Source of the DNA: Hyphomicrobium_A sp044507625
Lineage (GTDB): Bacteria; Pseudomonadota; Alphaproteobacteria; Rhizobiales; Hyphomicrobiaceae
Direction of reading: 5' to 3'
DNA: 64,000 nucleotides
NCBI GenBank assembly: GCA_044507625.1
Contig: JBIQJE010000011.1
Span: 53,115 to 117,114, forward strand
Below the pieces are notes generated by a model, which searched no databases, was not told where the DNA came from, and saw only the letters and a list, made by a program, of their open reading frames with translations. This document shows positions 47,256-56,862 of the stretch, in pieces. Position 1 is the stretch's first letter; each line of letters opens with the position of its first letter. A program made the translations under genes and the position numbers.

Positions 47256-47513
47256 ATGAGCGACAAGACGACAACGCCGAAGCAACTTCTCCATCTCGTC
47301 TTCGGCGGCGAGCTCACATCGCTCGACGGCGTGGAATTCCGGGACCTCAAGGATCTCGATATCGTCGGCATCTATCCGAACTACGCGGAGGCGCATGCCG
47401 CCTGGAAGGCCGCGGCCCAGCGCACGGTCGACAACGCCATGATGCGCTACTTCGTCGTCCATATGCACCGGCTGCTCGAGCCGGAGGACAAGAACGCCAA
47501 GGTTTCATCGTGA
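47256..47513 (+). CDS. DUF4170 domain-containing protein
   Basis: 85-residue small soluble protein matching the DUF4170 type: LHLVFGGELTSLDGVEFRDL, IVGIYPNYAEAHAAWKAAAQ and TVDNAMMRYFVVHMHRLLEP. I know of no biochemical role. Its stop overlaps the GTG start of the exporter (GTGA), so the two are coupled. Its position next to lipid A/Kdo genes recurs in Hyphomicrobiales. Confidence 0.85.
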   Translation: MSDKTTTPKQLLHLVFGGELTSLDGVEFRDLKDLDIVGIYPNYAEAHAAWKAAAQRTVDNAMMRYFVVHMHRLLEPEDKNAKVSS

Positions 47514-49312
47514 CGGTTGCCACCTCCGCGCCGGTCAAGCCGGCTGCCGGCGCCATCGCGCTCAGCGAGCGCCAGCGCGGCCTGCTGGTGCGCTTCCTGC
47601 GCGAATGGATCTATCCGCGCTGGCGCGAGCTGATCGTCGCCTTCATCCTCACCAGCCTGCTCGCCGCCATAACCGGCGCCTACCCGATGATCATCAAGGC
47701 ATCGTTCGACACCCTGATGAACGACCAGTCCGGTATGCTGTTCTACGTGCTCATCGCCATCGTCGGCGCGACGATGGCGCGCAGCATGCTGCTCTACATG
47801 CAGAACGTGCAGACCAATCGCATCGTCATGCGCATGACGACCGATATGCAGCGCGTCGGCTTCGCGCATCTGATGACGTCCGACTTCGGCCGTCTTTCCC
47901 GCGAGACGCCGGGCAGGCTCGTCTCGAAGCTCACGAACGATATCGGCTTCGTGCAGACCGCCGTGCAGGCGGCGATCAATACCGCGGTGCGCGATGCCCT
48001 GACGATCATCGCGCTCGTTGCGTCGATGATCTACCTCGACTGGATCATGTCGCTCATCGTGCTGTGCGTCTATCCGCTCGCGGCGCTGCCGGTTGCAAGC
48101 CTCTCGCAGAAGCTGCGGCGTGTCGCCAAGCAGACCCAGAACGAGCTTGGCGACATGACCTCGCTGCTCACCGAGAAATTGTCCGCGGCGCGGCTGATCA
48201 AGTCATACCGGCTCGAGGACTATGCTTCGGAGCGCCTCAACAAAAGCTTCGAGCACGTCTACAGGCTGCGTATGAAGGCGGTTAAGAACCGCGCGCGCAT
48301 CGATCCGCTGTTGGAAGCCCTCGGCGGCGTCGCCATCGCTGGCGTCATCGCCCTCGCCTACTGGCGCATCGCGAGCGGCATATCGACTGTCGGCGACTTC
48401 ATGGGCTTCATCACAGCGCTGCTGATGGCATCCCAGCCGATCCGCGCGCTCGGCACGCTCTCGGGCCGCATCAACGAGGGCCTTGCGGCGGTCGAGAGCT
48501 TCTACGGCCTCATCGACGAGAAGCCGCTCATTGTCGATAAGCCGGGCGCCAAGCCGCTCGCGGTCGGCAAAGCCGCCATCCTCTTCGACCGGGTCGGCTT
48601 TTCCTACGACGGCAGCGGCGCGCAGGCCGTCACCGACTTCTCGCTTCTCGTACCGGGCGGCTCAACGGTCGCGCTGGTCGGCCGCTCCGGCGCCGGCAAG
48701 TCGACCGTGCTCAATCTCGTGCCGCGCCTGTTCGACGTGGAAACCGGCGGCATCGCCATCGATGGCCAGGACATCCGCGATGTCACGCTCGCGTCGCTAC
48801 GCGACGCCATTTCCATCGTCTCCCAGGACGTGACGCTGTTCGACGACACGATCGCCGCCAACGTCGCGCTCGGGCGGCTCGGGGCTCCCCAGGCAGATAT
48901 CATCGAGGCGGCAAAAGCGGCTGCCGCACACGAGTTCATCCTCGCGCAGCCGGACGGCTACGATACGGAAATCGGCGACAGGGGGTTGCGGCTGTCGGGC
49001 GGGCAGCGTCAGCGCCTCGCGCTCGCGCGCGCCATCCTCAAGGACGCGCCCATCCTGCTGCTCGACGAAGCGACCAGCGCGCTCGACACCGAATCGGAGC
49101 GCCTGGTGCAAGAGGCGTTGGCGCGCTTCACCCGCAACCGGACGACGCTCGTCATCGCTCACCGGCTGTCGACGGTGCAGAACGCCGATCTGATCTGCGT
49201 CATGGATGACGGCCGGATCGTCGAGACCGGCACGCACATGGAATTGCTGGCGGCGGATGGCCATTACGCACGGCTGGTGCGATCGCAAGCGCTGGTCGCC
49301 ACGCGCGCGTAA
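47510..49312 (+). CDS. ABC transporter, MsbA-like lipid flippase
   Basis: 600-residue half-transporter: six-segment membrane domain (about 40-320) and an ATPase domain with Walker A GRSGAGKST, signature LSGGQRQRLALARAI and Walker B ILLLDEATSALD. The location between ubiA/DUF4170 and waaA-lpxK suggests it is the MsbA-type exporter of lipid A-core or another lipid. The start is GTG overlapping the preceding stop. Substrate is inferred, not shown. Confidence 0.88.
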   Translation: MTVATSAPVKPAAGAIALSERQRGLLVRFLREWIYPRWRELIVAFILTSLLAAITGAYPMIIKASFDTLMNDQSGMLFYVLIAIVGATMARSMLLYMQNVQTNRIVMRMTTDMQRVGFAHLMTSDFGRLSRETPGRLVSKLTNDIGFVQTAVQAAINTAVRDALTIIALVASMIYLDWIMSLIVLCVYPLAALPVASLSQKLRRVAKQTQNELGDMTSLLTEKLSAARLIKSYRLEDYASERLNKSFEHVYRLRMKAVKNRARIDPLLEALGGVAIAGVIALAYWRIASGISTVGDFMGFITALLMASQPIRALGTLSGRINEGLAAVESFYGLIDEKPLIVDKPGAKPLAVGKAAILFDRVGFSYDGSGAQAVTDFSLLVPGGSTVALVGRSGAGKSTVLNLVPRLFDVETGGIAIDGQDIRDVTLASLRDAISIVSQDVTLFDDTIAANVALGRLGAPQADIIEAAKAAAAHEFILAQPDGYDTEIGDRGLRLSGGQRQRLALARAILKDAPILLLDEATSALDTESERLVQEALARFTRNRTTLVIAHRLSTVQNADLICVMDDGRIVETGTHMELLAADGHYARLVRSQALVATRA

Positions 49313-49361
49313 CTAACGGTCAGGGCGCAGCTCCGTCGCGTCCGGTTGCGCAACCGGGCCG

Positions 49362-50102
49362 CTATTCGCGGCGCAAAATGCCGTCGACGATCCGGTTGGC
49401 CCAGCCATGGGATTGGAACGTGCGCTTCAGCTCGTCGGGGTCATAGACCGTATCGACCCACTCGAAAAACTCCATGGGCCGCTTTTCATTGTCCGCGAGA
49501 TAGCGCTCGAAGAAATAGTCGAGAATGCCGGTGTGCGCCTGGCGGAAGTGACCGTATTTGAACGACAGCTCCTTCTTCGCCTCCTCGAGGGGCACGCCTT
49601 CATGCAGATAGCGGTAGAGCACGCTCATCAAGCCCGCGCGGTCGGCACCCGACTTGCAGTGCATGAGGGCCGGATATTCGATCTCCTCGAATAGCCGCGC
49701 CGCTCCTCTCAGTTCCTCCCGTGTCGGGGCGGCGCGCGAGCGTACCTGATAGTTGACGAGTTTGATGCCCAGGCGCCTACAGGTGCGGCGCTCCAGCCAG
49801 TAGCTGCCGCAATCGCGCTCACCGCGCAGATTGACGATCGTCCGCACGCCCGCTTTGGCAAAGCGGCGGATCTGGTGCGGCGCCGGCTGCGCGGAGCGCC
49901 AGACCTTATCGGAAAGCCGGTGGCTGTTCAGGTAGACGAGGCGGAAGATGCCGTGGTCGACGAGAAGCATGCCGATGTATGATGCGGGTGCGGCCACCAC
50001 CCGGCGGGCGCCAGGGGGAAGGGCATCTGCCACCCGTTGGCGCAGGCTACGTCCAGCGCGCCGCCACGAGCGTTTGGCCCGCTTCACCAATCCTGCCATC
50101 AA
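49362..50102 (-). CDS. dual-specificity/tyrosine phosphatase-like protein
   Basis: 246-residue protein with a Cys-based phosphatase core: the P-loop CKSGADRAG (HCKSGADRAGLMS), an upstream general-acid region VRSRAAPTREEL and IVNLRGERDCGSYWLE. The first ~50 residues are basic. It may act on phosphoproteins, phosphoinositide-like or sugar phosphates; I cannot choose. Convergent with the ABC exporter gene and divergent from the DUF374-waaA fusion. Confidence 0.85.
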   Translation of the reverse strand: MMAGLVKRAKRSWRRAGRSLRQRVADALPPGARRVVAAPASYIGMLLVDHGIFRLVYLNSHRLSDKVWRSAQPAPHQIRRFAKAGVRTIVNLRGERDCGSYWLERRTCRRLGIKLVNYQVRSRAAPTREELRGAARLFEEIEYPALMHCKSGADRAGLMSVLYRYLHEGVPLEEAKKELSFKYGHFRQAHTGILDYFFERYLADNEKRPMEFFEWVDTVYDPDELKRTFQSHGWANRIVDGILRRE

Positions 50103-50277
50103 AGTCCGCTGATTTGAGGGTTGGGGGGCGCGGGGCGCATCCGGACAGGCACCGAAAAATCACGGCATCTGCCCCACGTCCCGGTTTGCCATCGCTAAAT
50201 ATTCGCTATAGGAACCACCTGCAAGTGGTTCGCACAGAACCATTGCCCGATGGGGCGATCTGGCGCCGAGGCACCTA

Positions 50278-50441
50278 TTGTGATGATCGAGATATTCGCC
50301 ATCATGGGAGGCACGGCGACGAGCGCATTTCTCGATTCGAATCACACCAGCAAGCATAAGGCCCTAGTGTTCCTCATGCTTTCGAAGCTCGTCCCAGACT
50401 TTAGCCGCGAACCCTGCCGAGCATCGGAAGCGGAACACTAG
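50278..50441 (+). repeat. paired-hairpin intergenic element, copy B
   Basis: The second copy of the element seen at 41425. Hairpin 1 has arms about 50278-50299 and 50325-50348; its left arm carries TGTGATGATCGAGA, identical to copy A, and its right arm TCTCGATTCGAATCACAC. Hairpin 2 has arms 50364-50390 and 50419-50441, ending CTAGTGTTCC/GGAACACTAG, again with a short insert only in the left arm. The inner stems differ from copy A but still pair. The next start codon is at 50445, 3 nt after the arm. Confidence 0.82.
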
Positions 50442-50444
50442 CGG

Positions 50445-52472
50445 ATGGCTCGTTCGCCTGAAACCAAACGCAAGCTCAACCGCCTCGCCGGCAGCGCCCT
50501 CGCCGGCATGATTTCCCTGGTCAGAGGCACCTCGCGGATCAGCTACGATCCCCCGGATGCGCTCGACCGGCTTGCCGCGGACCATCCGCTCATCGTTGCC
50601 GTCTGGCACGGTCAATTCATGCTGACCTCGGGCTTTCGCCCCTCGCCGGAGACGAAAGTCGCCGCGATGGTGGCCCGGCATGGCGACGCCGAACTCATCG
50701 GCTCGGCTATGGCCCGGTTCGGCGTGGAGCTGATCCGCGGCGCGGGCGCCGGCGCGCGGCGCAAAGATCGCGGCGGGGCTTATGCTCTGCGCCAGTCCGT
50801 GCGCGCGCTCAAGGACGGCTATTCCATCGTCATGACCGCCGACGTGCCTCCGGGCCCGGCGCGCAAGGCGGGGATCGGCATCGTCATGATGGCGCGCCTT
50901 TCCGGGCGGCCTATCGTGCCATGCGCGGTTGCTTCCTCGCGCTTCCTCGCGCTCAACACGTGGAGTCGGATGACGATCAACCTGCCGGCCTCAAAGATCG
51001 TCTACGTTATGGGAGATCCGGTCTGGGTCCCGGCCGATGCCGGCGAGACGGAACTCGAATATGCACGCCAGCAGGTGGAGCGCGGGCTCAACGCCGCCAC
51101 CGCACGCGCCTACGGGATGGCGGGCGCCGACCTGTCGCGCGCTTCGCCGCCGAGCAATGATCCTTCCGCTCCTCCTGCGCCCCCGGATATGCGCCTCAAG
51201 GCCTACCGCACGGCCATGAGCCTGATGCGACCGTTTGCGCCCGTTCTGCTCAAAGTGCGCGAGCGCGGCGGCAAGGAGGATGCGCGCCGGCGCGGCGAGC
51301 GGCTCGGCTATGCTTCGGCGGCACGCCCCACGGGCGTCGTCTGCTGGGTGCATGCGGCAAGCGTCGGCGAGACGAACGCGGTGCTGCCGCTGATCGAAGC
51401 TCTCGGGCGCGCGCGTCCCGGCCTGAATTTCGTGCTCACCACGGGAACGGTCACGTCGGCGGGCCTTGCCGACCGGCGTCTGGGCCCTAACGCGATACAT
51501 CAGTACGTGCCGCTCGACGCGCCGGAATATGCAGCGCGCTTCCTGGAGCACTGGAAGCCCGATCTCGCCGTATTCACGGAATCGGAGATCTGGCCCTCGC
51601 TGATCCTCGAGACGTCCGCGCGGCACATCCCGATGGCGCTCGTCAATGGACGCCTGTCGCAGCGCAGCCGCCGCCGCTGGCAACGAAACAAGGGGACGGC
51701 GTTGCCGCTGTTCAGCCGCTTCGCCGTCATCCTGGCGCAAAACGATCGCATGGCGACGGGCTTCTCCGCCCTCGGTGCACGTAACGTCATCTCGGTCGGC
51801 AATCTCAAGATCGACGCGCCACCGCCGCCGATCGATGTCGCGGAGCTGGAGCGCCTGAGGGAGGCGCTCGGCGACCGGCCCGTGTTTGCCGCGGCGAGCA
51901 CGCACGACGGGGAAGAGGAAACCATCGCCGCTGCGCACCGCACGCTGACGCGACGGTTCGAAAATCTCTGCACGATCCTTGCGCCGCGACATCCCGAGCG
52001 CGGAACACCGCTGGCGGAGATGCTGAAGAATCTCGGTTTCACCGTGGCGCAGCGCTCGCTCGGCGCGCTGCCGGGGCCGCGCACCGATATTTACATCGCC
52101 GATACCATCGGTGAGCTCGGCACACTCTATGCGCTGGCGCCCGTGGCATTCATCGGTGGCTCGCTCATCGACCGGGGGGGACAGAATCCGATCGAGGCTG
52201 TGCGGCACGGTGCGGCGGTTCTTACCGGTCCGCACTGGCAGAACTTCCGAGATGCCTACCGCACGCTATTGCGCCACGGGGGTGCGATCGAAGTGAGTGG
52301 CACGGCCGATATCGCGGCGGCGGTCACCAACCTCCTCGATAATCCTGCCGATCTGCAACGCATGCACACGGGCGCAGACGAAGCCCTCGCGACGCTGTCC
52401 GGCGCCCTCGAGAAGACCGTCGAGGCGCTATTGCACTATCTCCCCGACGGGAGAATGAAGCGTGCATCTTGA
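50445..52472 (+). CDS. waaA: fused DUF374 acyltransferase-like + Kdo transferase WaaA
   Basis: 675-residue two-domain protein. Residues 1-230 are DUF374-like (lysophospholipid acyltransferase-type): VAVWHGQFMLTSGFRP, AAMVARHGDAELIGSAMARF and MTADVPPGPARKAG. A Pro/Ser linker (about 232-250) follows. Residues 250-675 are WaaA (KdtA), which adds Kdo to lipid IVA: CWVHAASVGETNAVLPLIEA, VFTESEIWPSLILE and IGGSLIDRGGQNPIEAVRHG. These are normally separate adjacent genes. The frame is continuous. The GTG start of lpxK overlaps by 11 nt. Confidence 0.92.
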   Translation: MARSPETKRKLNRLAGSALAGMISLVRGTSRISYDPPDALDRLAADHPLIVAVWHGQFMLTSGFRPSPETKVAAMVARHGDAELIGSAMARFGVELIRGAGAGARRKDRGGAYALRQSVRALKDGYSIVMTADVPPGPARKAGIGIVMMARLSGRPIVPCAVASSRFLALNTWSRMTINLPASKIVYVMGDPVWVPADAGETELEYARQQVERGLNAATARAYGMAGADLSRASPPSNDPSAPPAPPDMRLKAYRTAMSLMRPFAPVLLKVRERGGKEDARRRGERLGYASAARPTGVVCWVHAASVGETNAVLPLIEALGRARPGLNFVLTTGTVTSAGLADRRLGPNAIHQYVPLDAPEYAARFLEHWKPDLAVFTESEIWPSLILETSARHIPMALVNGRLSQRSRRRWQRNKGTALPLFSRFAVILAQNDRMATGFSALGARNVISVGNLKIDAPPPPIDVAELERLREALGDRPVFAAASTHDGEEETIAAAHRTLTRRFENLCTILAPRHPERGTPLAEMLKNLGFTVAQRSLGALPGPRTDIYIADTIGELGTLYALAPVAFIGGSLIDRGGQNPIEAVRHGAAVLTGPHWQNFRDAYRTLLRHGGAIEVSGTADIAAAVTNLLDNPADLQRMHTGADEALATLSGALEKTVEALLHYLPDGRMKRAS

Positions 52473-53520
52473 CGAGCCCGCCTGGTGGTACGGCGAGGGG
52501 GACGACGTCCGCCGGCGGATCCTCCGCCCCCTGGGCCGTCTCTACGGCTGGGTCGCCGAGCGCCGCTATTACCGCCGCCAACCGTATCGCTCGCGCCTGC
52601 CGGTGATCTGCGTCGGAAACTTCACGGCGGGCGGCACCGGCAAAACTCCGCTCTCCATCGCCATTGCCCGCATGCTGATCGACCGCGGCGAGCGCCCGGT
52701 CTTCCTGACGCGCGGCTACGGCGGGCGAACGCGCGGACCGGCGTGGGTGGAGGATGGTCCCGGCGCCGCGAGGGCCTACGGCGATGAGCCGCTGTTGCTC
52801 GCGGCCGTGGCGCCGACGCTGGTTGCCCGCGACCGGCGGGCGGGCGTCATCGCCATCGAGGCGGACCGGCGCCCGCACACGGTCGTCGTCATGGACGATG
52901 GGTTGCAGAACCCCGCCATAGCCAAGGATCTTGCGATCGCCCTCGTCGACGGTAAGCGCGGCATCGGCAACGGCGAGGTGATACCTGCCGGGCCGCTGCG
53001 CGGGCCATTCGATTTCCAGATCGGGCTGGCCGACGCCATCGTCGTGCGCGATCCGCCAGCGGACGGTGGACCCGACAGCGTCTATGCGGTGCTGCGGAAC
53101 GGCTTCCTGGGCCCTGTCATGATCGCGCATGTCGCGGCGCGCGGAGATACCGCATGGGTCGCGCAACGGCCGTTACTCGCCTTCGCGGGCATCGCCAATC
53201 CGCATCGCTTTTATCGCCTGCTCGAAAAGCTCGGTGGCAAGCTCGCCGACACCGTCTCATTCCCCGACCATCACCCGTTCACGCCCGCCGACGCGGCGAA
53301 GCTTCTGGGCGCGGCGCGGGCGGCCGGTTCTCAACTCGTGACGACGGAGAAGGATTTTGCGCGTCTCAAAGGCGATGCCGCGCTTACGGAGCTGGCGGAA
53401 GCGGCACGCACCCTAGCCATCGAGATGCGCATAGCCGACAGCGACGCGGGACGCATCGCCTCGCTCGTCGATGCAGCGGTGAAAGGAACGTCACGCCGTC
53501 AGCGGCCGCCGGCTCCGTAG
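52462..53520 (+). CDS. lpxK: tetraacyldisaccharide 4'-kinase
   Basis: 352-residue inner-membrane-associated kinase of lipid A synthesis. Walker A is GNFTAGGTGKTPLSIA, with VVVMDDGLQNPAIAKD and VTTEKDFARL later. An N-terminal helix precedes the kinase fold. The start is GTG at 52462, 11 nt inside the waaA end, so it is coupled. Adjacent waaA and lpxK give consecutive steps. Confidence 0.95.
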   Translation: MHLDEPAWWYGEGDDVRRRILRPLGRLYGWVAERRYYRRQPYRSRLPVICVGNFTAGGTGKTPLSIAIARMLIDRGERPVFLTRGYGGRTRGPAWVEDGPGAARAYGDEPLLLAAVAPTLVARDRRAGVIAIEADRRPHTVVVMDDGLQNPAIAKDLAIALVDGKRGIGNGEVIPAGPLRGPFDFQIGLADAIVVRDPPADGGPDSVYAVLRNGFLGPVMIAHVAARGDTAWVAQRPLLAFAGIANPHRFYRLLEKLGGKLADTVSFPDHHPFTPADAAKLLGAARAAGSQLVTTEKDFARLKGDAALTELAEAARTLAIEMRIADSDAGRIASLVDAAVKGTSRRQRPPAP

Positions 53521-53542
53521 GGCGTGCAGTATCGCGCCGAAA

Positions 53543-53782
53543 TCAGGGTTGATCGCCCGGAGCCGTTTTGCGCATCTGCAAAAAGCGCTGCATCGAGGCT
53601 TCCGGCGTCGAATAGGCTTCCTGAAGCTCGACGCTCCAATAGCGCAGGTCGGGCAGCATGATCGGCTCGCCGGTGACGGCGCAACGGACGAAGTCGCCCG
53701 GCGAAAGCACCTGAAACTCCCCATTAAGGAACTTCACCTTCGCTTCGCCTCTGAGGCCGAAGAATCTATCGATCCGGTTCAT
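53543..53782 (-). CDS. DUF2093 domain-containing protein
   Basis: 79-residue small soluble protein of the alphaproteobacterial DUF2093 family: AKVKFLNGEFQVLSPGDFVR, CAVTGEPIMLPDLRYWSVEL and QEAYSTPEASMQRF. One conserved Cys. Function unknown. It is convergent with lpxK, its usual neighbour in Hyphomicrobiales. Confidence 0.88.
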   Translation of the reverse strand: MNRIDRFFGLRGEAKVKFLNGEFQVLSPGDFVRCAVTGEPIMLPDLRYWSVELQEAYSTPEASMQRFLQMRKTAPGDQP

Positions 53783-53858
53783 ACGCGTCTCTTGCCGATG
53801 TCAGGCGTTCACAATGCCAATCGCGCCGGGCACGTCAAGCGCCCCCGGAACGGGACAA

Positions 53859-55361
53859 TTAAAACAATGATCCCTGGTCGCTGCTGCCGCGGTTGCGCGG
53901 ACGGCGGACGCCGGGGTTTGCGGGTGCTGCGGTCGCCGCAGGCGGTGCGGGCGACGGTGGCTTGCCTTCGGCGGGTTCCGTGGCGCCGAGCCGAACCGCC
54001 TGCGCCTGCGCGTCGATGCGTCCGTCGTGCAGCTCCACGTCGAGCCTATCTCCGGCCGCCACGGTGGACGCGGAGCGAACAGCCCGGCCCTCCGCATCGC
54101 GTACGAGAGCAAATCCACGCTGCAAGACGCTCTGATAGCTCAGCGAGGCGAGAAGCTTATCGTAGCCTTCGAGCTGGCGGCGGCGCGCCAGAATCCCATT
54201 GCGCAACGCCTGGGCCGCGCGCCCGTGCTGCGCACCGATGCGCTCTCCGCACACGAGGATACGATGCCTGATGGGGCTCGCGTTGAGGCGCGAGGAGACG
54301 CGCGCAAATTGCGTGTGGTGCGCGCGCGTATTGGCGAGCAGAGCGCGACCGAGCCGTTTCTCGCAAGCATCGAAGCGCTGGCGCGGCATCGCGAGAACGT
54401 CCTGAAGACGGGGCAGGCCGCGCGATGCCGCCTTGAGGTGCGCGCGCGAATGCTCCAGCATGCGCCGCGCCGCGTTGGCGAGCCGAGCGCCGCTTTTCTG
54501 TGTCGAGTCCGCGAGCTCGGCGAACTTCGGCACCGCCCACTCGGCGGCCTTCGTGGGCGTCGGCGCCCGCGCATCGGCGACGAGATCGATCAGCGTCCAA
54601 TCGGTTTCATGGCCGACCGCGGAGATGACGGGGATGGCGCTTGCGGCCACCGCGCGCACGACGATCTCCTCGTTGAAGCCCCACAGGTCTTCGAGGCTGC
54701 CACCGCCGCGGGCGACGATGAGAACGTCCGGGCGTCCGATCGGGCTTTCGATTGCGAGCGCGTTGAAACCGGCGATCGCGGCGGCGACCTCGGCGGCGCA
54801 CGTATCCCCCTGCACGCGCACGGGCCACACGATCACGCGCGTGGGAAAGCGCTCGTTGAAGCCATGGAGCATATCGCGGATGACGGCGCCGGTGGGCGAA
54901 GTCACGATGCCGACGATGCCCGGCAGGAACGGACGCGGACGCTTGCGCTCCTCGGCGAACAGCCCTTCAGCGGTGAAGCGGCGCTTGCGCTCCTCCAGGA
55001 GCGCCATCAGCGCGCCGAGTCCCGCGGGCTCCAGGCTCTCGATGACGATCTGATATTTCGACGAGCCGGGATAGCTCGTCACCCGGCCCTGAACGACGAC
55101 CTCCATGCCCTCCTCCGGCTTAACCTTGAGGCGGCCATAGGTCATCTTCCAGATGACCGCTTCGATCTTGGCGCGGTCGTCCTTCAGCGCGAAATAGCAA
55201 TGGCCCGACGCGTGGGGGCCGCGGAATCCCGATATTTCTCCGCGCAGGCGCACGTAGCCGAAGCCTTCCTCCAAAGCGCGCTTTATGGCACCGGAAAGCT
55301 CGGAGACGGTGAACTCGGCGGCATTGCCGCCGGCGTCATGCTGCTGCGCTGGTTGGCTCAC
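53859..55361 (-). CDS. xseA: exodeoxyribonuclease VII large subunit
   Basis: 500-residue nuclease subunit that degrades single-stranded DNA. N-terminal OB fold (FTVSELSGAIKRALEEGFGY, LRGEISGFRGPHASGHCYF), catalytic region DLWGFNEEIVVRAVAASAIP and ISAVGHETDWTLIDLVADAR with APTPTKAAE, then a long helical region. The C-terminal ~50 residues are a Pro/Ala-rich tail, an extension common in the group. Divergent from purD. Confidence 0.95.
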   Translation of the reverse strand: MSQPAQQHDAGGNAAEFTVSELSGAIKRALEEGFGYVRLRGEISGFRGPHASGHCYFALKDDRAKIEAVIWKMTYGRLKVKPEEGMEVVVQGRVTSYPGSSKYQIVIESLEPAGLGALMALLEERKRRFTAEGLFAEERKRPRPFLPGIVGIVTSPTGAVIRDMLHGFNERFPTRVIVWPVRVQGDTCAAEVAAAIAGFNALAIESPIGRPDVLIVARGGGSLEDLWGFNEEIVVRAVAASAIPVISAVGHETDWTLIDLVADARAPTPTKAAEWAVPKFAELADSTQKSGARLANAARRMLEHSRAHLKAASRGLPRLQDVLAMPRQRFDACEKRLGRALLANTRAHHTQFARVSSRLNASPIRHRILVCGERIGAQHGRAAQALRNGILARRRQLEGYDKLLASLSYQSVLQRGFALVRDAEGRAVRSASTVAAGDRLDVELHDGRIDAQAQAVRLGATEPAEGKPPSPAPPAATAAPANPGVRRPRNRGSSDQGSLF

Positions 55362-55473
55362 GCTGGGTGCTCGTTTGTAGCGTTCCGATTCAATGATACA
55401 TCAGTCGCCCGGGTAACGCCCGGACGGCGAACAAGGTGGCGAAAGCCCCCTAAATTCGAGAGATCAAGCGACG

Positions 55474-56757
55474 ATGAACGTTCTCCTCATCGGCTCCGGC
55501 GGCCGCGAGCACGCCCTTGCGTGGAAGCTCAGCGCCAGCCAGCTGCTGACAAAGCTTTATTGTGCGCCGGGGAACGGCGGAATTGCGGAGGCGGCGGAGT
55601 GTATCCCGCTCGCCGTTGCCGACCATACCGCCGTGATCCGCTTTTGCACCGATAACGCCATCGACCTCGTGATCGTCGGCCCCGAGGCGCCGCTCGTTGC
55701 AGGCCTTGTAGATGATCTCACGACGGCGGGGATCAAGTGCTTCGGCCCCACCCAAGCTGCGGCGCAGCTCGAAGGCTCGAAGGGCTTCACCAAGGATCTG
55801 TGTGCCGAATTCAATATTCCAACCGCGGCCTATGGCCGCTTTACCGATGCGGCGCGCGCCAAGGACTATGCTGCCCAGCAGAAGCTGCCGGTCGTGATCA
55901 AGGCAGATGGCCTCGCGGCGGGCAAGGGCGTGACGATTGCCGAGACGCACACGGAGGCAGACGCGGCAATCGACGCGTGCTTCGCAGGCGCCTTCGGCAA
56001 GGCCGGGAGCGAGGTGGTCGTCGAGGAATTTCTCGATGGCGAGGAAGCGAGCTTCTTTGCGCTGTGCGACGGCAAGACGGCGCTCGCCCTTGCAACGGCG
56101 CAGGACCACAAGCGTGTCGGCGATGGCGACACGGGCCCGAATACCGGCGGCATGGGCGCCTATTCCCCCGCGCCCGTCATAACGCCCGCCGTCTCTGCGC
56201 GAATAATGGACGAGATCATACGGCCAACGGTCGATGCGATGGCAAAGCGCGGCACACCTTTCCAGGGCGTGCTATTCGCGGGGCTGATGATCACGGCGGA
56301 TGGGCCGAAGCTCATCGAATACAACGTGCGCTTCGGCGATCCGGAGACGCAGGTGCTGATGCTCCGCCTCAAATCGGATCTGCTGCCTGCGCTGCTCGCG
56401 TGCGCAGATGGTGTGCTCGACCGCTTCGACTTGCGCTGGAGCGATGAGGCCGCGCTCACGGTCGTCATGGCGGCGAACGGATATCCGGGACCGCCGGAGG
56501 TCGGCAGTGAGATCAAGGGGCTCGACGCTGCAGGTGCCGTCGAAGGGGTGGAAATCTTCCATGCGGGCACGCGACGGGAGGGAAACCGTCTACTCGCCCA
56601 TGGCGGACGCGTGCTGAATGTCTCAGCGCTCGGGGCGACCGTCGCCGAGGCGCAGGCCCGGGCCTATGGAGCGGCCGCACGCATCGATTGGCCGGGTGGC
56701 TTTTACCGGCGCGACATCGGCTGGCGCGCAGTGGCACGCGAAAAAGCCGAAACCTGA
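55474..56757 (+). CDS. purD: phosphoribosylamine-glycine ligase
   Basis: 427-residue ATP-grasp enzyme, second step of purine synthesis. N-terminal GGREHALAWKL, then LVIVGPEAPLVAGLVDDL, ATP-grasp VVIKADGLAAGKGVTIAET, and metal/catalytic GDTGPNTGGMGAYSP and EYNVRFGDPETQVL. Normal length. Confidence 0.97.
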   Translation: MNVLLIGSGGREHALAWKLSASQLLTKLYCAPGNGGIAEAAECIPLAVADHTAVIRFCTDNAIDLVIVGPEAPLVAGLVDDLTTAGIKCFGPTQAAAQLEGSKGFTKDLCAEFNIPTAAYGRFTDAARAKDYAAQQKLPVVIKADGLAAGKGVTIAETHTEADAAIDACFAGAFGKAGSEVVVEEFLDGEEASFFALCDGKTALALATAQDHKRVGDGDTGPNTGGMGAYSPAPVITPAVSARIMDEIIRPTVDAMAKRGTPFQGVLFAGLMITADGPKLIEYNVRFGDPETQVLMLRLKSDLLPALLACADGVLDRFDLRWSDEAALTVVMAANGYPGPPEVGSEIKGLDAAGAVEGVEIFHAGTRREGNRLLAHGGRVLNVSALGATVAEAQARAYGAAARIDWPGGFYRRDIGWRAVAREKAET

Positions 56758-56862
56758 CCTTCTCCGAGCCAGGCTCGGGCGCCCATCTTCCAACGGGCGA
56801 TAAAATCCACACCTAAGCTGCCGATACGTCGCGATGCCAATCGAAGCCCGCTAGGGTGCGCT

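Noticed and set aside
50213..50230. AACCAC/GTGGTT short hairpin
   Set aside because: A 6-bp stem without a T-run, near a promoter region; too weak to name.
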